Below are positions 9,060 through 16,946 of a DNA stretch of 46,847 bases, in pieces (within the stretch, counting starts at the first letter, position 1; every line of letters begins with the position of its first letter). A program made the translations under genes and the position numbers. This DNA comes from a virus, in IMG/VR virus record IMGVR_UViG_3300034068_000817, positions 1 to 46,847 of that record; one strand, given 5' to 3'. The notes beneath the pieces were generated by a model. That model had not been told where the DNA came from and did no database searches. It worked only from the letters and a program-made list of their open reading frames with translations.

Positions 9060-10163
9060 ATGAAATTAACTTTAGTTGTTGGTGCGAGACCTAATTTTAT
9101 GAAAATTTCACCAATTATTCGTGAAATTGAAAATATTAATAACGTTGAGAAAAAAATTGATTACCGATTAATACACACAGGTCAACACTATGATAAAATG
9201 ATGAGTGACGATTTTTTTGAGCAATTACAAATACCGAAACCCCATTTAAATCTTAATTGTAATGGTGGTTCACAATCAGAATCAACATCGTGTATTATGG
9301 TTGAATTTGAAAAGGAACTATTGGTAAATAAACCGGATATTGTTATAGTTGTTGGGGATGTTAATTCAACAATGGCTTGTACTGTGGTAGCTAAAAAACT
9401 AATGATAGATGTGGCACATATTGAATCCGGAATTAGGTCATTTGATAGAACAATGCCTGAAGAAATTAATAGATTAATAACAGATAGTATTAGTGATTAT
9501 TTTTTCACCACAAGTGAATCAGCAAATAATAACTTAATAAAAGAAAATGTTGATAAAAACAAAATTTTTTTTGTTGGTAATACTATGATTGATTGTTTAA
9601 TCAACAATATTAAACACATACAAAAACCAACTGATATTGACTTGTTATCGTTAATCGAAAAACGTTTTTTTTTAATGACCTTACATCGACCTAGTAATGT
9701 TGATAGTTTAAGTAAATTAGAATCGTTACTAACCTTTATCGATAATTCTGTTGATGGTTTACCGGTTATTTTTCCGGTACACCCTAGAACAAGAATTAAG
9801 ATTGAACAATTAAACTTTGATTTTAAAAATATTGTTTTAATAGACCCCCAAAAATATTTGGAGTTTATCTATTTGATAAAAAATTCTATTGGTGTAATAA
9901 CTGATTCCGGTGGTATATCCGAAGAAACAACTTTTTTAAATATACCTTGTCTAACTCTTAGGGACACAACAGAAAGACCTGAAACTGTTGAGTTTGGGTC
10001 TAATGTGTTAATTGGTGATGATTTAAATAAATTAAACGATAATATTAAATCAATACTTAATAATAAATGGAAATTAAGTAAAACACCTGAATTATGGGAT
10101 GGATTAACCTCTAAACGGATTATTAATCATCTTTTAAACATACATCACAGTAATAACAAATAA
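9060..10163 (+). CDS. wecB: UDP-N-acetylglucosamine 2-epimerase (non-hydrolysing)
   Basis: Interconverts UDP-GlcNAc and UDP-ManNAc. The N-terminus VVGARPNFMKISPI is the family signature, followed by HTGQHYD, VVGDVNSTMA, HIESGIRSFDRTMPEEINR (conserved catalytic Glu/Arg region), FFVGNTMID, TLHRPSNVD, PVHPRT and ITDSGGISEE (UDP-binding GG-EE). Length 367 residues is normal. I chose ATG 9060, two bases after the preceding stop; the longer frame would start from a TTG at 9039 inside the SDR gene. The product could supply ManNAc-derived units to the phage glycan pathway. Confidence 0.92.
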   Translation: MKLTLVVGARPNFMKISPIIREIENINNVEKKIDYRLIHTGQHYDKMMSDDFFEQLQIPKPHLNLNCNGGSQSESTSCIMVEFEKELLVNKPDIVIVVGDVNSTMACTVVAKKLMIDVAHIESGIRSFDRTMPEEINRLITDSISDYFFTTSESANNNLIKENVDKNKIFFVGNTMIDCLINNIKHIQKPTDIDLLSLIEKRFFLMTLHRPSNVDSLSKLESLLTFIDNSVDGLPVIFPVHPRTRIKIEQLNFDFKNIVLIDPQKYLEFIYLIKNSIGVITDSGGISEETTFLNIPCLTLRDTTERPETVEFGSNVLIGDDLNKLNDNIKSILNNKWKLSKTPELWDGLTSKRIINHLLNIHHSNNK

Positions 10164-10168
10164 TAAAA

Positions 10169-10930
10169 ATGGCTGAACAGCGAAAAAAGAAACCAAGTAC
10201 AACCCCATTTTCGGAGGTATCCGGTAAACCGGTAAGTAAAAAAGATTTAATTGGTCAAATCATTAAGAGAAAAACTAAAGAAAAGTTTTTAACTATAAAT
10301 CAAAAAAAGTATTACGATACTTTAATCGATAGTGAGATAACAGTTTGTTCCGGACCAGCAGGTGTTGGTAAAAGTTACATAACAATGAAAGCGGCGATTG
10401 ATTTACTTTCAGACCCAAAAACACCTTATGAGAAAATTATTATTGTTAGACCGGCCGTTGAGGCTGAAGAGAAATTAGGTTCATTACCGGGTAACGTCGA
10501 AGAAAAATTAGACCCATATATTTTCCCATCTTACTATCTATTAAATAAAATTATAGGTAAAGAATCTCGAGAGAAATTAAAAGAGATTGAGGTTATTGAG
10601 GTATTTGCGTTAGCGTTTATGAGAGGTATGAATATTGACAACTCAATATTAATATTTGAGGAAGGTCAAAACGCTTCCCCAAGTCAAATGAAACTTCTTT
10701 TAACTAGAATTGGGTTTAACAGTAAATTCTTCATTTCAGGTGATGTGGAACAATCAGACAAATATAAAAATAAAACCCATAGTGGTTTATGGGATGCAAT
10801 CGAAAAGTTTAGAGATGATGACTATGTATCGACATTTGAATTTAAAGATAAAAATGATATTGTGAGAAACCCATTAATTAGTAAAATATTACGTAAATAC
10901 GACAACGAACCGGATGAGAATAGCAATTGA
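10169..10930 (+). CDS. phoH: PhoH-like P-loop ATPase
   Basis: 253 residues. Walker A GPAGVGKS (62-69) and Walker B ILIFEEGQNAS (160-170) sit in the PhoH arrangement, with the conserved NITKxQ-like NQKKYYDTL upstream, VRPAVEAEEKLGSLPG after the P-loop, and FISGDVEQSD as sensor region. PhoH is widespread in large phages; proposed roles include RNA metabolism, but its function in phage is unsettled. It follows wecB by five bases and its 3' end overlaps the next gene by 17 bases. Confidence 0.92.
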   Translation: MAEQRKKKPSTTPFSEVSGKPVSKKDLIGQIIKRKTKEKFLTINQKKYYDTLIDSEITVCSGPAGVGKSYITMKAAIDLLSDPKTPYEKIIIVRPAVEAEEKLGSLPGNVEEKLDPYIFPSYYLLNKIIGKESREKLKEIEVIEVFALAFMRGMNIDNSILIFEEGQNASPSQMKLLLTRIGFNSKFFISGDVEQSDKYKNKTHSGLWDAIEKFRDDDYVSTFEFKDKNDIVRNPLISKILRKYDNEPDENSN

Positions 10931-11510
10931 GATTAATGGAGTATTAAGAAATACGATAGATAAAATAGAACAGACCTATCAAAAATATATGATAGATAAG
11001 ACGGAGGGTTTAGAGGATGAAGAATCTTTTAAATATGAGATATCATTACCGGTTGATAGTTTAAACCTTAGAAATCACTTTAAATTCCAAACAGATGAAG
11101 AATTATATTCATTTTTATATGAGGAGTTTCCGATGGAAATATTTGGGCATTCTCAGTCATCTGAATATTCAACATTTAATGATTTAAATGATTTGTATAT
11201 GAATTTAAGAGATAATCACGAACTATTAATAGTTTCAGATGAAATGGGTAGGTCTAAACCGGCATCGTTATTCTTCTTATCTAAATTTGGATGTCAGTTA
11301 GAAAAGGTGAAATTTTATAGTAATATTACAATAAATTCTATGTGGGATGAAATTGATGTTTTACTTACGGCCAACCCTACACTATTATTAGAACATCCGA
11401 CAGATAAAACAGTAATAAAATATCAAACGGAATACAATAAACATATTACCACGGACTATTCAATTACAAGTTTTAAAGAATTAGAAAGTGAATTAACAAA
11501 ACTATTATAA
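10914..11510 (+). CDS. HAD-like protein with degenerate active site
   Basis: 198 residues. The opening IAIEINGVLRNT aligns with the HAD motif I (hydrophobic-DxDGVL), but the nucleophile Asp is Glu and the second Asp is Asn. LLIVSDEMGRSKPASLFFLSKFG (about 100-122) resembles the motif II/III region of nucleotidase-type HAD proteins. An acidic insertion (TEGLEDEESF) precedes the cap-like region. If this alignment is right, it is not a classical phosphatase and may bind or regulate. It overlaps phoH, and its TAA overlaps the next ATG. Confidence 0.5.
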   Translation: MRIAIEINGVLRNTIDKIEQTYQKYMIDKTEGLEDEESFKYEISLPVDSLNLRNHFKFQTDEELYSFLYEEFPMEIFGHSQSSEYSTFNDLNDLYMNLRDNHELLIVSDEMGRSKPASLFFLSKFGCQLEKVKFYSNITINSMWDEIDVLLTANPTLLLEHPTDKTVIKYQTEYNKHITTDYSITSFKELESELTKLL

Positions 11511-11785
11511 TGTTAAAAGTATTAGGAGAACATTACTATTTAGATTTAGACAAAATTGATGATTATGTCCAAATTAAAGATTCAACACCGACAAGCGGTG
11601 TAACTGACACGACACACATCAGTATCATAAAATACGAAAGTATTAAATTAATGTTGGAAATCATTATGGATGAACCAGAAGAGATTGATGAACAACTAGG
11701 TTCAAAAGGAACAAATAATTTATCAATACCATTTAAGATAGCGTTTAATACGTTATTATATAAAAACTTATTAAATACAATATAA
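11510..11785 (+). CDS. Small hypothetical protein (91 aa)
   Basis: I do not recognise a family. The protein is acidic and probably a compact alpha/beta domain: a beta-rich start (LKVLGEHYYLDLDKIDDYVQI), a short Thr-rich loop, then helices ending LSIPFKIAFNTLLYKNLL. It starts on the TAATG of the upstream HAD-like gene and is followed by a glycosyltransferase after one base, so it is co-translated with the operon. Confidence 0.65.
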   Translation: MLKVLGEHYYLDLDKIDDYVQIKDSTPTSGVTDTTHISIIKYESIKLMLEIIMDEPEEIDEQLGSKGTNNLSIPFKIAFNTLLYKNLLNTI

Positions 11786-11786
11786 T

Positions 11787-12842
11787 ATGAATCAAGAACA
11801 AATTACAAAATTAGAGTTGTCAATTGAGACTATGAAGAATAAGAAATCAAGAATTTATCTTATTGCTCAAGACACAAAAGGTAACGCCAAAGCATCGATT
11901 GCTTATATCTATAGATTAGGGTTGGCATTATTAAATGCTGGTTATAATCCAATTATTTTACACGAAACACCTGATTATACTGGTGTGTCAGAATGGTTAG
12001 GTGAAGAGTATATGTCTTTACCACATAAATCTATTGAAGGTCAAAACTTGGAAGTTTCACCTGAGGATTTAATCGTTATTCCAGAATTATACGGATTCGT
12101 AATGTCTCAAATCACTAACTTACCTTGTGGTAAAATTGTGTTATGTCAATCTTACGACTATATGTTGGAGACATTACAGCCAGGACAAACTTGGAACGAT
12201 TTAGGATTTTTAAAATGTATCACAACTTCTGAGAAACAAAAAGAACAAATCGAATCTGTTATGAGAAATGTATCGTTTGATATTTTAACCCCTTATATTT
12301 CAGATAAATTTATCCCTCAAAAATTCCCATCAAAACCAATCATCACGGTCCATTCAAGAGACCAACGAGATACTGTAAACCTAATTAAATCGTTTTATAT
12401 TAAATTCCCCCAATATCGATGGATTACATTTAGAGATATGAGAAGCTTAACTGAAAAAGAGTTTGCGGCTGGTTTAGATGAATCTTGTTTATCGGTTTGG
12501 ATTGATGAATCAAGTGCTTACGGAACATTCCCATTAGAATCTATGAAATGTGGTGTTCCTGTGTTGGGATTAGTACCTAATTTAGTACCTCAATGGATGG
12601 GTGAAGATAATGGGTTATGGATTAACAATAAAATACAATTAGTTGATTTCATTGCTGATTATTTACAAAATTGGTTAGAGGATAATGTGAATGAAAACTT
12701 ATTCATTGAAATGAAAAAAACTGTTGATTCATTACCAACCAAAGAGACTTTTGAAACTGAATCTGTAAAATTATTTAGTAGGTATTTGTTAACAAGACAA
12801 GAATCATTTACAGAACAATTATCTAAACTACAAACAATTTAA
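11787..12842 (+). CDS. Glycosyltransferase, GT-B fold
   Basis: 351 residues. The N-terminal domain starts with a helix followed by RIYLIAQDTKGNAKASIAYI, and includes DLIVIPELYGFVM and a domain-joining segment SFDILTPYISDKFIP. The C-terminal domain opens IITVHSRDQRDTVNLIKSF and ends in CLSVWIDESSAYGTFPLESM followed by KCGVPVLGLV, which is the ExxxxG/PLExMxxG donor-binding region of GT4-type enzymes. The fold is well supported, the sugar is not. It is spaced 1 base from the preceding gene and 7 from the next. Confidence 0.78.
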   Translation: MNQEQITKLELSIETMKNKKSRIYLIAQDTKGNAKASIAYIYRLGLALLNAGYNPIILHETPDYTGVSEWLGEEYMSLPHKSIEGQNLEVSPEDLIVIPELYGFVMSQITNLPCGKIVLCQSYDYMLETLQPGQTWNDLGFLKCITTSEKQKEQIESVMRNVSFDILTPYISDKFIPQKFPSKPIITVHSRDQRDTVNLIKSFYIKFPQYRWITFRDMRSLTEKEFAAGLDESCLSVWIDESSAYGTFPLESMKCGVPVLGLVPNLVPQWMGEDNGLWINNKIQLVDFIADYLQNWLEDNVNENLFIEMKKTVDSLPTKETFETESVKLFSRYLLTRQESFTEQLSKLQTI

Positions 12843-12849
12843 GAACAAG

Positions 12850-13662
12850 ATGGAAGAAACTACAAAATTTGATGTATCGGTAATTTTACCAATTAAATCA
12901 TCCAAAGTAAGAAATTTTGACGAATACTTTAAAAAGGCTATTGATTCGTTACAAATACAAAAAACAGAAATAAATGAACTTGTTATTGTTCACACTAATG
13001 AAACTTCTTTGGTGGAATACTTAAACGAGTTTGACTTCGGTAGTTTACCGGTAGTTAAAGTTGAGTGGACCAAAGAACCAAATTATTCAGCTCAAATCAA
13101 CTACGGTGTTAGAAGTGCTAAATCAACGTGGGTATCATTGTTCGAGTTTGATGATGAGTATTCATCAATTTGGTTTAAGAATGTTTTAAAATATTCTGAG
13201 ATATACACTGACGTGTCAGCGTTTTTACCAATAGTTGTTGATGTTGATAGTGATACAAAATTTGCGGGATTTACAAATGAGGCGACATTCGCAGCTAATT
13301 TCACACCTGAAATGGGTATCCTAACAAACGAAACGTTAATGGATTATCAAAATTTCCAACTATCGGGGGTTGTGATTAAAAAAGAATCGTTTATTGATTA
13401 TGGTTTATTAAAACCATCATTTAAATTAACATTTGGGTATGAATTCTTTTTAAGAATGACTTATAACTCAATAAAAATTATGTCAATACCAAAAATTGGT
13501 TACAAACATATGAATTTAAGAGAAGGCTCTATTTTTTGGAACTATAAAAATGGTGATGATGCTATATCACCTGATGAGGTTAAATTTTGGGTAGAGTCAG
13601 CAAAAAAAGAATTTTTCTTTATTAACGACAGAGCCATAAAATACGAATCACAAGAATCGTAA
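12850..13662 (+). CDS. Glycosyltransferase family 2-like
   Basis: 270 residues. VSVILPIKSSKVRNFDEYF, NELVIVHTNE and NYGVRSAKSTWVSLFEFDDE (about residues 78-97) follow the GT2 order; the FEFDDE segment stands where the DxD metal motif normally lies. FGYEFFLRMTYNSIKIMSIP is the acceptor-proximal region. Its stop overlaps the start of the late sigma factor gene (TAATG), so sugar genes and the sigma factor are on the same transcript unless an unseen internal promoter exists. Confidence 0.72.
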   Translation: MEETTKFDVSVILPIKSSKVRNFDEYFKKAIDSLQIQKTEINELVIVHTNETSLVEYLNEFDFGSLPVVKVEWTKEPNYSAQINYGVRSAKSTWVSLFEFDDEYSSIWFKNVLKYSEIYTDVSAFLPIVVDVDSDTKFAGFTNEATFAANFTPEMGILTNETLMDYQNFQLSGVVIKKESFIDYGLLKPSFKLTFGYEFFLRMTYNSIKIMSIPKIGYKHMNLREGSIFWNYKNGDDAISPDEVKFWVESAKKEFFFINDRAIKYESQES

Positions 13663-14411
13663 TGACTGAATTAGTTAATTTGACAGGAGACACCAGCGTT
13701 GAGTTAAAGAAGAAAGGTAGAAAACCGACCCAATTAAATTATTTTGATGTTCGTGAAGAATTAGCTGTTGTTCGATTTTTACAAACCGAGTGTCACCACG
13801 AAAGAAATAAAATTTATAATGAGTTTTTATTAAAACCTTTGGATAAGATGATATCTTCAATTATTAGAAGATACAAATTATATAGAAAAGATATGGACTT
13901 TAATGAAATCCATACAGACACTCACTCATTCTTAATAACAAAAATTGATAAGTTTAAGCCTTCCAAAGAAAAGAAGGCTTACTCTTATTTTGGTACCATA
14001 TGTAAGAATTATCTTATGGGACAAATCATCAAAGACCAAAAAGAAACTAATCGAAAAATCTCATATGAGGATATTTCATCTAGTTTGGAAAATGATGAAG
14101 GGTTTGCATATTATATTGAAAATGATAATATAGACTCCGAAAGGGTCATCTACCATTTTTTAATCAAATTAGATTTATTCATTAAAAATGAAAATCTAAG
14201 TGAAAACGAGGTAAAACTCGGACAGGCATTATACGATTTATTCGATAATTATGAAAATATTTTTGTTGGTAACGACAATAATAAATTTAATAAGAATATT
14301 ATATTACTCTCATTAAGAGAAATGACTAATCTGTCAACCAAAGAAATTAGAGGGTCTATGAAGAAATACAAAAATATGTATTTTGACCTAGTTCAAACTA
14401 TGGTTAAATAA
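13662..14411 (+). CDS. 55: Late-transcription sigma factor, T4 gp55-like
   Basis: 249 residues, compared with about 185 in T4 gp55. The central part looks like a minimal sigma region 2: LDKMISSIIRRYKLY, then HTDTHSFLITKIDKF, then KKAYSYFGTICKNYLMGQI. The last corresponds to the AFAYFTxIxxNAFxxxI segment of gp55 proteins that contacts the RNA polymerase clamp. No region 4 is obvious; the C-terminus (LSLREMTNLSTKEIRGSMKKY) could be a small HTH or the clamp-binding tail. It is the obvious candidate to recognise the TATTTATWNNTAAAA elements before structural genes here. It starts on the TAATG of a glycosyltransferase gene. Confidence 0.72.
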   Translation: MTELVNLTGDTSVELKKKGRKPTQLNYFDVREELAVVRFLQTECHHERNKIYNEFLLKPLDKMISSIIRRYKLYRKDMDFNEIHTDTHSFLITKIDKFKPSKEKKAYSYFGTICKNYLMGQIIKDQKETNRKISYEDISSSLENDEGFAYYIENDNIDSERVIYHFLIKLDLFIKNENLSENEVKLGQALYDLFDNYENIFVGNDNNKFNKNIILLSLREMTNLSTKEIRGSMKKYKNMYFDLVQTMVK

Positions 14412-14425
14412 AACCCAATATTAAA

Positions 14426-14436
14426 TATTTATTGTT
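14426..14436 (+). promoter_or_regulatory. Late-type promoter motif TATTTATTGTT
   Basis: A copy of the recurrent element, with the same flank TAAATATTTATTGTTA seen at 18500-18514. It ends immediately before ATG 14437, so a transcript starting downstream of it would be leaderless or begin inside the gene. An alternative start would be the Met codons at residues 16 or 20. Confidence 0.45.
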
Positions 14437-14817
14437 ATGGGAAGACCAACAAAAAAAGAAATAAATCTTTCAAAAGAATCAATGTTATCGTTGATGCAGG
14501 AAATCTATAACGAAGTTGTAGAACAACGTAATACTGCTATACGAATTCAAAACAAAATGTTGACTATGATGAAAGAACCGGAAGATATGACACTTATTGG
14601 TCCGGTAATCGAAAAACAACAAAAAATAGTAAACGACTGTATTGAGAAAAAATTAACGCTATCAAAACTACAATCGACTATGTGGGAAAAATCTAACGCC
14701 AATAAAGATAATGGAAGTAATTTTTCAATTACCGATATTGGTGATGATGAATTATTTAGAACTCTAATGGAAAAAGATATCTCAAAAGATAATGATTCTT
14801 ATAAAATGAAAAAATAA
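14437..14817 (+). CDS. Possible terminase small subunit (coiled-coil protein)
   Basis: 126 residues. After a typical MGRPTKKE start comes a long amphipathic helix pair (about 15-90: SLMQEIYNEVVEQRNTAIRI, then IEKQQKIVNDCIEKKLTLSK). The acidic tail contains SITDIGDDELFRTLMEKD. The T4 small terminase gp16 has a comparable size and layout, a central antiparallel coiled coil ending in a short acidic tail. The large terminase is about 20 kb away on the other strand. The assignment rests on architecture only. The gene opens a new unit (motif at 14426) leading into virion genes. Confidence 0.35.
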   Translation: MGRPTKKEINLSKESMLSLMQEIYNEVVEQRNTAIRIQNKMLTMMKEPEDMTLIGPVIEKQQKIVNDCIEKKLTLSKLQSTMWEKSNANKDNGSNFSITDIGDDELFRTLMEKDISKDNDSYKMKK

Positions 14818-14823
14818 TATAAT

Positions 14824-16719
14824 ATGCCATCATTAGATATTAATTTTGATTATAATAAAATTCAAAAGAAACTTAATGCGACCAAATCCTTTACAGATAT
14901 TAAGTCGCAATATAATGATGCTACCAAAAAATCCGGAAGTTCATTTGAAAAAACGAAATCCCAAGTTTCAGAATCTTTAACTAGTGTTAAAAGTCAAACT
15001 AAAAGATATCAGAAACAAGTTAAAAATCAATTTGAACAACTTTTAGATTTATCTAATATGTCAGGCGGTAACGGAAGTGGTTCGCCAAAATATATTAAAA
15101 AACTTTTAATACGAACAATAAAAAACGTCCAACCAAAACTACGAACAATAGTTATAAAAGATTGTTTGACAGCTTTAGGTTGTGACCAACAACAAACTTA
15201 CGCTCCGGGACCAATATATGTAAAGGTTAATTCTATTGATTTATTTAATCGATTATTAATTGACCCCCAAGGTGAAGTAGGTGTGGTTATTTACGAAAAA
15301 AGTTCTATACAGGTAGGACAGGTTCCATTTTCGATGAATCGACAATTACACCAATTAACACAAGATAGTTCTCAATATACTCACGTGGGTAAATCGGGAC
15401 AAGATTTATTCACCATTAAATATTTTGAAAATCATCCCGTTGATAATACGACAGGACCTTGGTATGAGGTTAATTTAAGTAGTCGGACAGGTCCTCTTAG
15501 AGTTGGTGAATTTATGGTTGATTACTACGATACCATACGAATGGCTGAAGACACTGATATTATTGGTTCTATTATGGAATCTTTATCCGGGGCAATATCT
15601 ATGAAGATTAATGCTGGAACATCCCAAGTTGAAAATGCTAGTAAGGCTGAATTAATATTGGCTAGAATTTTAGGACTTTGTTTTGATAGTAGAGGAAATG
15701 AAATCGATACCAGTGGTATTGCTAAATTACCTGAGTTGGATGGTGTTGATGATTCATTTTTTGAATTCACCGAAATTGATTTAAGAAATATTGACATTAG
15801 AACAGCAAATATTAAAAAAGGTGTTATTCAATTTGAGGATTGTGATAATATTGATTTACCTGTTAATTTTGACGAGATTGTTGGTGCGTTGGGTCAACTA
15901 AATTTCTATGAAGGGTCTGAGTTTGAAAATGCCGCTAATAACATCACAAACGTATTGGCTAATAACCCTGCTTGGATTGGTGTTGGTATCAATCTTGACC
16001 CACAAGTTGTTGTTGATACAAATTTCATAAAATTAATTACTAATGGAATGATTGGGGCATTAATTACCCCAAAAATGATATTACCAATAATTACGATGTA
16101 TAAAGCGTTGGGTAACACATTAGCTGACAATATTACATCATTTGTTGATTTTGCTAAAATATTTAAAAAATTCTTAATTAATTTAGTTTCCAAAGTGGGG
16201 GCAATATTTGTTGAGGAATTATTCAAATTAATTAAAGAAGATATTTTAAAACTTGTTCAACAAGTTATATCAGATATTGCAAAAGAAAAAATTGTTAAAA
16301 AATACGCAATGATATTAAAATTACTTGCGTTGTTACTAGCAATTATTGGATTAATAACTGATTATCGTAAATGTAAAAATTTAATAGATGACATATTAGC
16401 GTTGTTAGGTTTATTAAATCTTCCGGGGATGAGTAGTGGTATTCCATTACCGTTTCTATATGCTGCTCAACTATTAGATGGTTATTCTGAATCTCGAGCC
16501 TTTATTGGGGTTATAGAAGAAATGCAAAGTTTGGGAATTCCTACCGGAGCAATGCCAAGTGGAGCTCCAAATTTGGATATATTATCTAAATTTGGACAAA
16601 TGAAGGCTATGGCCTTTGAAGACGCTGAAAATAATAAAGTTCAGATTGCTGTAGGTCCATTAGTTGTGACTCCGGCATTCTTAACGGTTCCTACCAGTTC
16701 ATACGGTAAAAAATTCTAA
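14824..16719 (+). CDS. Large putative virion/baseplate structural protein
   Basis: 631 residues, family not recognised. Residues 1-75 are polar and helical (coiled-coil-like), followed by a Gly/Ser-rich break. Residues about 95-330 are mixed alpha/beta with FNRLLIDPQGEVGVVIYE and several aromatic/polar strands. The C-terminal part has long hydrophobic segments near 420-455 and 495-515 plus Gly/Pro-rich LGLLNLPGMSSGIPLPFLY, suggesting burial in a multimer or membrane contact during DNA entry. It is directly followed by a 74-aa gene and the OB-fold baseplate protein, which argues for a tail or baseplate role. Confidence 0.5.
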   Translation: MPSLDINFDYNKIQKKLNATKSFTDIKSQYNDATKKSGSSFEKTKSQVSESLTSVKSQTKRYQKQVKNQFEQLLDLSNMSGGNGSGSPKYIKKLLIRTIKNVQPKLRTIVIKDCLTALGCDQQQTYAPGPIYVKVNSIDLFNRLLIDPQGEVGVVIYEKSSIQVGQVPFSMNRQLHQLTQDSSQYTHVGKSGQDLFTIKYFENHPVDNTTGPWYEVNLSSRTGPLRVGEFMVDYYDTIRMAEDTDIIGSIMESLSGAISMKINAGTSQVENASKAELILARILGLCFDSRGNEIDTSGIAKLPELDGVDDSFFEFTEIDLRNIDIRTANIKKGVIQFEDCDNIDLPVNFDEIVGALGQLNFYEGSEFENAANNITNVLANNPAWIGVGINLDPQVVVDTNFIKLITNGMIGALITPKMILPIITMYKALGNTLADNITSFVDFAKIFKKFLINLVSKVGAIFVEELFKLIKEDILKLVQQVISDIAKEKIVKKYAMILKLLALLLAIIGLITDYRKCKNLIDDILALLGLLNLPGMSSGIPLPFLYAAQLLDGYSESRAFIGVIEEMQSLGIPTGAMPSGAPNLDILSKFGQMKAMAFEDAENNKVQIAVGPLVVTPAFLTVPTSSYGKKF

Positions 16720-16721
16720 TT

Positions 16722-16946
16722 ATGGATAAAAAAGAAAAATCTGAAAAAGTACTACAAATAATAAAAGAACATAAAACGTCGTCGAATAAAGATTTAATTC
16801 TTGCGATGGATTATCTTATAGAAGATTTTGAATTTACTAAAAAATTGGTTTTAAAAGGGACCGAACAATTAGATAAATTAGAATTAACTTACAACACTAT
16901 ATTAAAAGAATATCAAAAAAGAATAAAACCAAATGACAATAGATAA
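16722..16946 (+). CDS. Small helical hypothetical protein (74 aa)
   Basis: A charged, entirely helical 74-residue protein (Lys 20% or so by eye), likely a coiled coil: QIIKEHKTSSNKDLILAMDY followed by FEFTKKLVLKGTEQLDKLEL. It starts two bases after the preceding stop and overlaps the next gene by 14 bases, so it is co-translated with two virion genes and could be an assembly chaperone or small structural part. No family recognised. Confidence 0.6.
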   Translation: MDKKEKSEKVLQIIKEHKTSSNKDLILAMDYLIEDFEFTKKLVLKGTEQLDKLELTYNTILKEYQKRIKPNDNR

